Shown one piece after another: positions 8,783 through 16,486 of a DNA stretch of 44,614 bases (the stretch's first letter is position 1; each line of letters opens with the position of its first letter). Origin of the DNA: Pseudomonadota bacterium (GTDB lineage: Bacteria; Pseudomonadota; Gammaproteobacteria; Burkholderiales; Nitrosomonadaceae); assembly GCA_018241205.1 (NCBI GenBank), contig JAFEEI010000054.1, forward strand, positions 1-44,614. The letters run 5' to 3'. The notes under the pieces are model-generated. The model was not told the DNA's origin, made no database searches, and saw nothing but the letters and a program-made list of their open reading frames with translations. Made by a program: the position numbers and the translations under genes.

Positions 8783-10519
8783 GTGTTGGATCGCGCTATG
8801 CCAGATCCGGCTATGATTTACAAGCAAATAATCAATGATGCAGTACAAAAAATTTTGTCGGTTATCGATTCGATTATTATCGTTACCAATGAAAAAGGCA
8901 TCATCATTGAAGCCAATCGCAGCGCCTGTCAATTATTTGGTTATAGCCCTGAAGAATTAGCTGGCAGTCCAGTACATCTTTTACTGCCACCGTCTTACCG
9001 CGAACAACATGCCGATGCGCTCGAACAATTCGTACAGAGCCCCGATACGCAACGCCACAGACATCAACGAAATTCCGTATTAGGCTATTGCAAAGACGGC
9101 ACTCTGATTGAGCTTGAAGCCGGAATCGCCAAATTTCATGCAGGTGATCAGTGGATATTGGTGGTCACGATGCTCGATATCACACTGCGCAAGCATCAAG
9201 AGCAAGAATTGCTCCGCCAATCGACACATGACGCACTCACTGGCTTACCCAACCGCAAACTGATCCTTGAGCGGTTAAACCACGCCTTGCAATGCTCGTT
9301 GCGAAACAAGCTGAACGTCGCTTTACTATTTATCGATCTGGATGGCTTCAAACTAATCAACGATAACCATGGCCACGAAACCGGCGATGAGATACTGAAA
9401 ATAATCGCAACCCGGCTGCTGGATCAAGTCAGGCCGGGTGATACCGTCGGACGGTTATCCGGGGATGAATTCGTTGTGTTGTGCGAACAAATTGAAAAAC
9501 CCGAACTAATTGCAAACCTAGCCATGCGCATCAACGACGCGCTAAAGGAAATGATCCAATATCAAGAATTGAATCTATTTGTCACTGCGAGTATCGGCAT
9601 CACCATCGGTCACGGTCAGCAGTATACAGCCGAGGCAATGATACGTTCAGCGGATACGGCCATGTACGAAATGAAACAAAGAGGCCGCGATGGATGGCAA
9701 TTTTTTAATGATCAACTGCAATGGCAAGCACAACAGAAAAATACGATCAGTCTAGGATTACACCGGGCACTTGAGCGCAATGAGTTTTCCTCAGTTTTTC
9801 AGCCGATCATTGCATTTGATACGAAGCGAATTGCTGGTGCCGAATTGCTATTGCGCTGGAATCTGAATGGGAAAGCCGTTTCCCCGGAAATTTTTATCCC
9901 GGTTGCGGAAATGACTGGCATGATCTTTCCCATCGGAGAATGGGTATTTCGCGAAAGTTGCAAAGTACAAACCGATTGGCGGCAACGCTGGAAAGAAGAG
10001 ACGCCTTACGTCGCAATCAATTTGTCAGCACGGCAATTAAACCAAAAACAATTAGCCGCAAGTTTTGCAGCGATATTGCAAGAAACTGGAGCCGATCCCG
10101 CAGGGATAGTACTCGAGTTAACGGAAATGGCTCTGATGCCGGATGTTATTGAATCAAACTCGACGATACTTCATCAGTTAGCGGATTTAGGCTTGCAAAT
10201 CGCTATTGATGATTTTGGTAAGGGTTACTCGTCATTAGCGCAATTAATTCAGCTACCCATCAGCCAACTAAAAATCGGAAAATCATCAGTTGATAGCTTG
10301 GAGAATCAGCAGAATGCAAGTGTATTCATTGATGCGATCGTCCAGTTGGGACATTCTTTGGGATTACAACTGGTTGTTGAAGGTGTAGAAACGGAGGCGC
10401 AATTAGCGAAACTGAAACGCTATGGCTGCGATCTCATTCAGGGCCATTTCTTTCATTCACCGATGCACGAACTGAATTTCATCCAGCATATGAACCATCA
10501 AGTGATGAAAAACGACTGA
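8783..10519 (+). CDS. PAS-GGDEF-EAL cyclic-di-GMP turnover protein
   Basis: The protein joins a PAS sensor (about 15-130), a diguanylate cyclase domain (about 145-310) and an EAL phosphodiesterase domain (about 325-575). The cyclase signature is SGDEF (226-230), and an inhibitory-site RxxD, RPGD at 217-220, sits exactly five residues before it. The EAL motif reads ELL (354-356) with the metal-binding Glu kept. INLSARQ, the DD pair at 476-477, Lys497, the Glu of EGVE (533) and Gln553 are also present, though the usual Asp after Lys497 is Gly. No membrane helix is seen, so it is probably cytosolic. The GTG start at 8783 has AGGAAG seven bases upstream; an in-frame ATG at 8798 is the alternative. 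Both activities are plausible, neither is proven. Confidence 0.93.
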   Translation: MLDRAMPDPAMIYKQIINDAVQKILSVIDSIIIVTNEKGIIIEANRSACQLFGYSPEELAGSPVHLLLPPSYREQHADALEQFVQSPDTQRHRHQRNSVLGYCKDGTLIELEAGIAKFHAGDQWILVVTMLDITLRKHQEQELLRQSTHDALTGLPNRKLILERLNHALQCSLRNKLNVALLFIDLDGFKLINDNHGHETGDEILKIIATRLLDQVRPGDTVGRLSGDEFVVLCEQIEKPELIANLAMRINDALKEMIQYQELNLFVTASIGITIGHGQQYTAEAMIRSADTAMYEMKQRGRDGWQFFNDQLQWQAQQKNTISLGLHRALERNEFSSVFQPIIAFDTKRIAGAELLLRWNLNGKAVSPEIFIPVAEMTGMIFPIGEWVFRESCKVQTDWRQRWKEETPYVAINLSARQLNQKQLAASFAAILQETGADPAGIVLELTEMALMPDVIESNSTILHQLADLGLQIAIDDFGKGYSSLAQLIQLPISQLKIGKSSVDSLENQQNASVFIDAIVQLGHSLGLQLVVEGVETEAQLAKLKRYGCDLIQGHFFHSPMHELNFIQHMNHQVMKND

Positions 10520-10537
10520 CGGCATTATTTGATGCCG
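10520..10537. other. Small hairpin after the GGDEF-EAL stop codon
   Basis: CGGCAT and ATGCCG pair around a six-base loop directly after the TGA stop. It may help end the transcript, but there is no T-run, so it is a weak terminator candidate. Confidence 0.3.
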
Positions 10538-10591
10538 GAATGCAATTCACACCGAGAAGATCGCGACAAACTTCTTGCTGCAGAAATGAAC

Positions 10592-10635
10592 AATGCTCAC
10601 CGGTGGATATGTAATATCTTCACCAGATGAGCATT
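10592..10635. other. Long stem-loop between convergent genes
   Basis: The outer arms AATGCTCA (10592-10599) and TGAGCATT (10628-10635) pair perfectly. Inside them CCGGTG faces CACCAG with one mismatch and a bulged A, and GATAT pairs with ATATC around a GTA loop. The result is a roughly 44-base hairpin between the GGDEF-EAL gene and the convergent 35-aa gene. It could be a two-way terminator, although neither side has a strong T-tract. Confidence 0.5.
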
Positions 10636-10668
10636 GTTTAAGGATACTCGACTGACTTTACCCTGCTT

Positions 10669-10683
10669 ATCACTGATAGTGAT
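10669..10683. promoter_or_regulatory. Palindrome ATCACT-GAT-AGTGAT
   Basis: Two perfect six-base half-sites around GAT form an operator-like or small hairpin element between the convergent genes. It lies 68 bases past the stop of the small minus-strand gene. A binding protein cannot be named from sequence. Confidence 0.35.
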
Positions 10684-10750
10684 GATCTGTGTTTCGATAA
10701 ATGTAATTTTTTAGCAAAACAAAAGCACGGGCATCGATAATTTTCTCAGT

Positions 10751-10858
10751 CTAGAATACGCCGTAAATAATTGCCCCGATCACGAGGAAAGCAGCTGTTG
10801 TAATGAAGAACAATCTTAAAACTTGTGCATCTGTTTCTCTTCTGTTGATTTCGGCCAT
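10751..10858 (-). CDS. 35-residue single-span membrane protein, uncharacterised
   Basis: A complete short frame begins with ATG at 10858 and ends with TAG at 10751-10753. A strong AAAGGAG ribosome site lies at 10865-10871, six bases upstream. The peptide starts MAEINRRETDAQVLRLF, a polar charged N-terminus, and continues as one hydrophobic helix FFITTAAFLVIGAIIYGVF to its last residue. It has no cysteine and no cleavage site, so it should stay in the inner membrane with almost nothing on the far side. I do not recognise the family; small subunits of respiratory complexes and small regulatory membrane peptides share this plan. It stands alone between genes on the other strand and the AttH operon, and a palindrome at 10892-10908 precedes its ribosome site. 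Confidence 0.75.
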   Translation of the reverse strand: MAEINRRETDAQVLRLFFITTAAFLVIGAIIYGVF

Positions 10859-10891
10859 AACAATCTCCTTTAACTTTAATTAAGAATTAGA

Positions 10892-10908
10892 ACCGATCAG
10901 TGACCGGT
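10892..10908. promoter_or_regulatory. Near-perfect palindrome upstream of the 35-aa gene
   Basis: ACCGATCA and TGACCGGT flank a single G with one mismatch, giving a 17-bp symmetrical site 34 bases before the start codon of the small gene. Its place in the leader suggests an operator or an RNA hairpin affecting that gene. No named regulator is implied. Confidence 0.4.
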
Positions 10909-11197
10909 CCCTCCACGTACGATTACAAAACTTTATAACCGTTAACTTTATTCTCTGTTCCCCAGATTCACTGCAATAGCGATCTTTATTTTATAGAACT
11001 GAGTATATTATCCGCAATCATCTTGCACCATTAAGATTACTGCGCCCGGTGATTCTAACTCACATTTAACAACAATGAAAGTATTGAAATTGAGTACGCC
11101 CTATTTTTATTATAAAAATCCGAGCAATCAGCAGAATATCTCACTTCATACTGAAAGATTAAGCAAGCGATTCCATCACACATAACTTCCATTCATT
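10909..11197. other. Non-coding region between the small gene and the AttH-like gene
   Basis: This AT-rich stretch should hold the promoter of the 35-aa gene (minus strand) and the 3' end of the AttH-like gene. On the minus strand TTGCAG followed 17 bases later by GAATAA is a weak promoter candidate. No reading frame with support is seen, and no intrinsic terminator for the AttH-like gene. Confidence 0.35.
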
Positions 11198-12298
11198 CTA
11201 TAGTTTCAAAGGCTTCGCATAGCCAGTCAGCTCGAGGTAGCCGCGCCCAGCCGGTTGATTATCACGAGTCAAAGTCACAGCGCCTTCCCAGTAAATCGAG
11301 CCGGTTGACTGACTTGAATCCAGTTCCTGATCGTCCAGCAACGGCGTGAGCCGCCATTCAATCTCAGCCGTGCGGATATGCATAGCAACTGGATAAACCG
11401 CTTCCGTATGCGGCGATTGCCAGGTGCGAACCGGGGTAAATTCCACCTCTTCCGGTGCGAAAAAGCGGATATTGCCGCTCGCGTCACGCAATGCGGCGTA
11501 TGCCCAAACTTTACCCCCGCCCTTGCGGCGAATCTGGAAAGCCATCAACGCCGAGCCGTCATCCAAGTTGGCACCGGTCCAATCCCAGCCATCCGCATCG
11601 GGATCGAGATAAGCCGTCGACCATTCATGATCCAGCCAAGCGCTGCCCGTTACCTTGGCCGGTTTGCCATTGCGCAACACCGCGCCAGTTACTTGCAAAT
11701 GCGGTTCGCTGTAATAGTAGCTCGCTTGTTCCGGTTTCGGTCCTTTGCGCGAGAAACCGTTTTGATCTTGCAGCATCGTCATTTGTGTTGGCGTCAGCGA
11801 TAGCTGTAAACCGAAATCTTTACCCTGCATATCGACTTGGTAACGCCCACCCTCTTCACGCACCAGTGTCCAATCGTCCAGTTTCACATCGGTATTGCCT
11901 GGTCTGGCATAAGCCAGATCGAACCCCTCCCGCAACGATTTTTCTTCATGCATCAATTTCCCCGTATCCGGATCGGACAACGCCAGATGCGCGATGATCA
12001 GATATTTCGCGGCAAACCGGCTGGGATTATCGTGATTCTGATCGGTCGCGTAGCGGAAAAAAGTCACCTGGAAACCCAATGGCTTCTTATCCTCTGTCTC
12101 CAGCCAGCCCGTGATATACCACCATTCGATGCGAAAATCCTGATGCGCGCCGTAATCCTGCGGAAAAACGAGTCTGTAATCCGGCGTGACCGGCTTCAAC
12201 CGGCTCGACTCGGCCAGCACTTCCATTGCGAGAAAACCGAGCAGCATCAACATGAGCATAATCATGCGTTGTGCGTTAGGCTGTTTGCAGGACTTCAT
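11198..12298 (-). CDS. Lipocalin-like AttH/CrtC-family secreted protein
   Basis: The protein has a Lys-containing N-terminus and a hydrophobic stretch ending in VLAES, a signal peptide for export to the periplasm. The mature part shows features of the AttH/hydroxyneurosporene hydratase-like lipocalin fold: PQDYGAH, EWWYITGWL near the start, VTFFRYAT, and GSAWLDHEWS with WDWTGANLDDG in the second half. This family is usually a partner of FtsX-type ABC systems, not a carotenoid enzyme. ATG at 12298 is chosen over an in-frame TTG at 12304: GGAGG lies at 12306-12310, and the ATG overlaps the permease stop by one base (TAATG), indicating coupled translation. The substrate is unknown. Confidence 0.9.
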   Translation of the reverse strand: MKSCKQPNAQRMIMLMLMLLGFLAMEVLAESSRLKPVTPDYRLVFPQDYGAHQDFRIEWWYITGWLETEDKKPLGFQVTFFRYATDQNHDNPSRFAAKYLIIAHLALSDPDTGKLMHEEKSLREGFDLAYARPGNTDVKLDDWTLVREEGGRYQVDMQGKDFGLQLSLTPTQMTMLQDQNGFSRKGPKPEQASYYYSEPHLQVTGAVLRNGKPAKVTGSAWLDHEWSTAYLDPDADGWDWTGANLDDGSALMAFQIRRKGGGKVWAYAALRDASGNIRFFAPEEVEFTPVRTWQSPHTEAVYPVAMHIRTAEIEWRLTPLLDDQELDSSQSTGSIYWEGAVTLTRDNQPAGRGYLELTGYAKPLKL

Positions 12299-14838
12299 TA
12301 CCAATCCTCCTTCACTGCGCGCACCACCTCACCGGAAACCGCCCACCGTCCGGCCAGCAATGCCGTCAACGCCGCCGTAACCAGCATGATCACGGCAATC
12401 ATGGCCAGCCAATTCCACGGCAGATGCAATTCCATGGTCCAATGGAAAGATTGCGGATTGACGATAAAAACCAGAATCAAGCTGATGCTCCATCCCAATA
12501 GAAAACCCAGCACTATGCCCAATGCAGTCAACAAACCGCCTTCCGCCGCCAGCATCGCAAGAATCTGCCGCCGCATGACACCGATATGCCGCAACATGCC
12601 GAATTCCTTGATACGCGCCAGCGTCTGCGCGGAAAAACTGGCCGCCACACCGAGCAAACCGATCACCACCGCAATCAGTTCCAGCAAATAGGTCACCGCA
12701 AAGCTGCGGTCAAAAATCTCCAGACTCAAGGCACGCATATCGCTCGAACGCGAAATCTCCAGCGCGGCACCGAACGGCAATTGGCGCAATCCGGTAGTCG
12801 CCGCATCCAGACTGACACCCGGCCGCACCCACATAGCCACGGTATTGATACTCAAATCGCCGGTCAATGCTTGATAATCCGCCAATTGCATCTGAATCGC
12901 GCCGAATTGACGGCCGTAATCGCGCCATACCCCGGCAACCAGGAATTCGCTGGGTGTTGCGCCGACCGGCAAGGTCACTTTATCCCCTACCCGGTAGCCG
13001 TATAAATCCACCATCGCTTCCGACACCCACACCGGCATGGTATTCTCCGGCAATGCTCCGGGAGCGATCATGTCATCCGTCAACGGTAATGTGTTACGAG
13101 GATCGGCCTGATCGACAGGCCGGGCGAACAGCGTGATTTCCGGGCGATTCACATCCAGCGTCAATTGCTGGGTGCGGAAAAAATCCACCCGGCCGAAACC
13201 AGGCAGCCCGGCAATCGCCTTTTGCGCATCCGCTTGCAAATCGCCGCTGGCCGCGGCGCGCACGTACAAATCCGCCGGTAGCACACGCCCCAGCCAATGA
13301 TCGATCGAGATACGGAAACTCGTCACCATAATCGCCATTGCGACCATCAGACTGAAACTGGCCAATATGCCGCCCAAGGCGATGGCGGCCTGATTCGGCG
13401 CATTCGCCAAACGCGCCAGCGCCAGCGTGGACACAACGCCAATCCGGCGCTGCTGCCATTGGGCCGATAAAGCTGAAAAAAACCACGCAGTCAAACGCGG
13501 CATCAGCGCAATACCGCCGATCAGCAGTAATACAATGGCCAGATAGCCGAAAATGGGTAACTCGAAAACCGGCGGCAATTGCGTGAATATCAACGCAACT
13601 AGCAAACAAATCAATGCAAACCACGGCATGGACAATTTCGCCATCGCCGTATCCTCGCTGCCGGTGCGCAATGCCACCGCCGGTTTAGCACGCGCCGCTT
13701 CCAATGCCGGAATGATGCTGCCCAGCACTGTCACGACCAGGCCCACGGTGAAAAATAGCGCCGCATCCCAAGGATCGAAATGGATACCCGGTTTAACACC
13801 CGGGAAAAAATTAGTGCCCAGGTCGCCGCCTAGCAACCGGATCGCCAGCACCGCAACCGCATAACCCAATGCCAATCCGAGCAACGAGCCGATCACCCCC
13901 AGAATTCCGCCTTCGGTAACGATCTGCCGCAGCAATTGCCGCCGCGTAAACCCCAGCACGCGCAGCAATGCAAATTGCTGACGCCGCCGGATGACCGACA
14001 GCGCTTGCGTGGAAAATACCAGAAACGTGCCGGTAAACAGCGCCACCAGCGCCAGCATGTTCAAATTGATGCGATAAGCGCGCGACATATTGGCAATTCG
14101 TTTTTCCTGATCCACGATCTCGGTCACCCAATACGCCTCACCCAGCTCCTCAGCCAGCTTGGCTTTAAACGCCGCATGATTGACACCATCCCGTAGTTTC
14201 AGCTCGATGCGCGACAGCACGCCAAGATGCTGAAAATGCCACTGCGCCGCGCCGATGTCCATCACTGCGACACGCTGTCCCGCGCGTGCGCGCACCAGAC
14301 CACCCGCCACACGCAGCGTGATGGTTTGCAATCCGGCGTACAATTGCAATGCATCGCCTTGTTCAACCTGCAACCATTCCATCGCCGCTGGGGATAGAAA
14401 AATCGCATCGTCCGCCAGCCGGTCGAGCGTTTTCCCTTCCGCAGGCAATCCGAGCAGGTCCGGCGAAATCTGCGCCGCACGAAACATATCGATACCGACG
14501 ATTTTCAGTTTGTGATCGTTTCTGTTTTGCTGCTTACCGGGTATCGCCACATCAAATTCCAGCACCGGATTCGCCACTGCGACACCGTCATGCCGGGCCA
14601 GCACGGGATATAGCGCTTCGTCAAAGAATGCCTTACGCCCGCGCACCTGCAAATCCGATTGTCCGGACAAGCTTTTGCTGGCGGCAGAAAACTCATTGAA
14701 CGCCGCGGTATTGATCAAATGAATGGAGAACGCCATGGCGACACCGATGGCAATGGCGGTCAGAGCCACCGTCACTTGCAACCAGTGCGCGCGCCACTCA
14801 CCGGCCAGCAACCAGCGCGATAACGATACCGGGTTCAT
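12298..14838 (-). CDS. FtsX-like ABC transporter permease (YbbP type)
   Basis: This 846-residue inner-membrane protein has an N-terminal helix, a large periplasmic domain, a first FtsX core of about four helices (roughly residues 255-440), a second periplasmic domain and a second FtsX core at the C-terminus (roughly 715-835). Segments such as RRRQQFALLRVLGFTRRQLL and the later KEFGMLRHIGVMRRQIL are the cytoplasmic coupling loops contacting the ATPase, repeated once per half as expected for a duplicated permease. It overlaps the ATPase gene by four bases and the lipocalin-like gene by one. By family it should move or extract a lipophilic substrate or transmit force to the envelope; the substrate is unknown. 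Confidence 0.93.
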   Translation of the reverse strand: MNPVSLSRWLLAGEWRAHWLQVTVALTAIAIGVAMAFSIHLINTAAFNEFSAASKSLSGQSDLQVRGRKAFFDEALYPVLARHDGVAVANPVLEFDVAIPGKQQNRNDHKLKIVGIDMFRAAQISPDLLGLPAEGKTLDRLADDAIFLSPAAMEWLQVEQGDALQLYAGLQTITLRVAGGLVRARAGQRVAVMDIGAAQWHFQHLGVLSRIELKLRDGVNHAAFKAKLAEELGEAYWVTEIVDQEKRIANMSRAYRINLNMLALVALFTGTFLVFSTQALSVIRRRQQFALLRVLGFTRRQLLRQIVTEGGILGVIGSLLGLALGYAVAVLAIRLLGGDLGTNFFPGVKPGIHFDPWDAALFFTVGLVVTVLGSIIPALEAARAKPAVALRTGSEDTAMAKLSMPWFALICLLVALIFTQLPPVFELPIFGYLAIVLLLIGGIALMPRLTAWFFSALSAQWQQRRIGVVSTLALARLANAPNQAAIALGGILASFSLMVAMAIMVTSFRISIDHWLGRVLPADLYVRAAASGDLQADAQKAIAGLPGFGRVDFFRTQQLTLDVNRPEITLFARPVDQADPRNTLPLTDDMIAPGALPENTMPVWVSEAMVDLYGYRVGDKVTLPVGATPSEFLVAGVWRDYGRQFGAIQMQLADYQALTGDLSINTVAMWVRPGVSLDAATTGLRQLPFGAALEISRSSDMRALSLEIFDRSFAVTYLLELIAVVIGLLGVAASFSAQTLARIKEFGMLRHIGVMRRQILAMLAAEGGLLTALGIVLGFLLGWSISLILVFIVNPQSFHWTMELHLPWNWLAMIAVIMLVTAALTALLAGRWAVSGEVVRAVKEDW

Positions 14839-15500
14839 GCGAGTTGCTCTGATCGCGCCGGGCGCAAACCATCCTTCGTTAAGTTCAGCACAAAATCCGC
14901 TGTGGCCGCTGCCGCATGCGAATGCGTCACGAGAATCGCGGTTGCGCCGTTGCTTTTGATTTCCGCGCGCATCAATTGCAGGATTTCATGCGCGGTATCG
15001 GGATCGAGATTACCGGTCGGCTCGTCCGCCAGCACCAGCTTGGGCCGGTGAATCAACGCGCGCGCAATCGCCACGCGCTGCAACTCGCCACCCGACAACT
15101 GGCGCGAAAAATGATCGCCGCGCCCCTGCAAACCAACCTGTTCCAACATCTGTTGCACATATTCCGTGGTTGCGCCGTTCAGCAGCAACGGCAACGCAAT
15201 ATTCTGCGCCAGCGTCAAATGCGGCAGCACATGAAATGCCTGAAAAACAAAGCCGAACTGCTCGCGCCGCAATTGCGTCGCGGCATCATCATCCAGCGCC
15301 GAAATTGCCACGCCATTGATCAGGATCTCTCCCGAATCGGGCGTATCCAATCCGGCGATCAGATTCAACAACGTCGACTTACCCACCCCCGATTCGCCCA
15401 TGATCGCGACGTACTCGCCGGCATTCAGCGTGTAACTCAAATCGGCCAGCACCCTGCGTCCTCCGGCATACGCTTTGTTGACATTGATTAACTCAAGCAT
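14835..15500 (-). CDS. ABC transporter ATP-binding protein (LolD/YbbA type)
   Basis: The protein is a single nucleotide-binding domain that powers the FtsX-type permease encoded next to it. Walker A is GESGVGKST, the Q-loop region FVFQAFHVLP, the signature LSGGELQRVA and Walker B VLADEPTGNLD; this is the LolD/MacB/YbbA subgroup pattern. Start choice: the longest frame begins with GTG at 15512, but the family N-terminus MLELINV starts at the ATG at 15500, giving 221 residues, and is preferred with moderate confidence. The four-base overlap with the permease points to a tightly coupled operon of three genes. Confidence 0.93.
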   Translation of the reverse strand: MLELINVNKAYAGGRRVLADLSYTLNAGEYVAIMGESGVGKSTLLNLIAGLDTPDSGEILINGVAISALDDDAATQLRREQFGFVFQAFHVLPHLTLAQNIALPLLLNGATTEYVQQMLEQVGLQGRGDHFSRQLSGGELQRVAIARALIHRPKLVLADEPTGNLDPDTAHEILQLMRAEIKSNGATAILVTHSHAAAATADFVLNLTKDGLRPARSEQLA

Positions 15501-15634
15501 TCGCACCGCCACCGCACAAAATTTTCATCAAACCCTCTTCGCATAAAATGGCACAATGCTTCAATCAGCACGCCAATCTGTGCTTAAATGTACCATGTAC
15601 GACAAATTATTTTTGATAAATACAGGAGAACCCC

Positions 15635-15916
15635 ATGGCAAGAGCCAGCGCACGTCATATTCTGGTAAAAACCGAAGAACAATGTAACAACTTGAAAAGT
15701 GAAATCGCCAATGGCGCCAGTTTTGCCGAAATCGCGCAACAACATTCACTGTGCCCTTCCGGCAAGCAAGGTGGTGATTTAGGAGAATTTGGCCGCGGAC
15801 AAATGGTGCAAGAATTCGATACCGTCGTGTTCAGCGCACCGGTCGGCGAAGTGCAAGGCCCGGTTAAAACACAGTTTGGCTATCATTTGGTGGAAGTGAC
15901 GAAACGCAGCGATTAG
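15635..15916 (+). CDS. ppiC: Parvulin-type peptidyl-prolyl isomerase PpiC
   Basis: At 93 residues this is a minimal parvulin domain that speeds cis-trans isomerisation at proline bonds, with no signal peptide and so probably cytoplasmic. The sequence shows ASARHILVKTEE at the start, the CPSGKQGGDLGEFGRGQMV core with the parvulin Gly/Phe pattern, and FGYHLVEV at the end with the active-site His. A clear AGGAGA Shine-Dalgarno site precedes the ATG. It is divergent from the ABC operon at left, so the 134 bases between them carry promoters for both directions. Confidence 0.95.
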   Translation: MARASARHILVKTEEQCNNLKSEIANGASFAEIAQQHSLCPSGKQGGDLGEFGRGQMVQEFDTVVFSAPVGEVQGPVKTQFGYHLVEVTKRSD

Positions 15917-15982
15917 AGTCACCGGTTTTTGCTTTAAGATAATCCCAAAAGCAATGCCGCAACATACCTGGGAGAAGCAGTC

Positions 15983-16432
15983 ATGAATGTACAAAGCCGA
16001 GCAAGACAAATCCTGATCCATGGTCTGGCATTGGTGTTGGCCGGCATCGTCTGGGGATTGGTGATACCGCATACGCCTTTTCCGCGATTGGCCCTAAGCG
16101 CGCACATTCAAGCGGTGCTGAATGGCATGTTGTTCATATTAATGGCAGCGCTGCTTCTTACGCTACCGCATAAGGTCAGCGCGCGCTCGGCTTTGGTCAT
16201 GCTGATAGCCGCCTGTTTGACGTGGCTCACCGTTATTTCCGAAATCGCCAATGCCTGGTGGGGTACTGCGGGGTCACTCTCAATCGCGGCGCAACAGGCC
16301 GGTGCAAGCGGCGCTGCTGTGTGGCAGGAGCAGTTTGTCAAACTGACTCATATCCCGGCCATTATCGGGTTGATCGTTGCCTGGATACTGCTCATCGCCG
16401 GATTTTTAAAAAAACCCGATTCTCAAGATTAA
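15983..16432 (+). CDS. Four-helix membrane protein resembling hydroxylaminobenzene mutase
   Basis: The 149-residue protein has four predicted membrane helices (about 9-30, 41-62, 69-89 and 119-141). The segment HGLALVLAGIVWG, then LSAHIQAVLNGMLF, resembles the hydroxylaminobenzene mutase HabA/HabB and styrene-oxide isomerase family, in which an AHLxGVxNG-like stretch is conserved. The resemblance is from memory of that family and covers mainly the first two helices. It sits 66 bases after ppiC and before an ABC exporter on the same strand. If the assignment holds it could rearrange hydroxylamino or epoxide compounds; the native substrate is not known. A plain unknown membrane protein remains possible. 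Confidence 0.6.
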   Translation: MNVQSRARQILIHGLALVLAGIVWGLVIPHTPFPRLALSAHIQAVLNGMLFILMAALLLTLPHKVSARSALVMLIAACLTWLTVISEIANAWWGTAGSLSIAAQQAGASGAAVWQEQFVKLTHIPAIIGLIVAWILLIAGFLKKPDSQD

Positions 16433-16486
16433 TCCATCCAGCTTCTAGCAATCACAGCATCACCGGTTATTCGGTGGGATTTATTC

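Noticed and set aside
8607-8816. 69-residue frame upstream of the GGDEF-EAL gene
   Set aside because: It has no ribosome site, resembles no family and runs 34 bases into the next gene.
10669-10683. Resemblance of the palindrome to a Tet operator core
   Set aside because: Only a generic ATCACT/AGTGAT symmetry is shared and no TetR-family gene is near.
11075-11185. 36-codon plus-strand frame starting ATGAAAGTATTG
   Set aside because: No ribosome site and no hydrophobic or domain pattern.
11837-12691. 284-residue plus-strand frame opposite the lipocalin-like and FtsX genes
   Set aside because: The opposite strand carries full family motifs and a coupled operon; this frame is a composition artefact rich in Arg, His and Pro.
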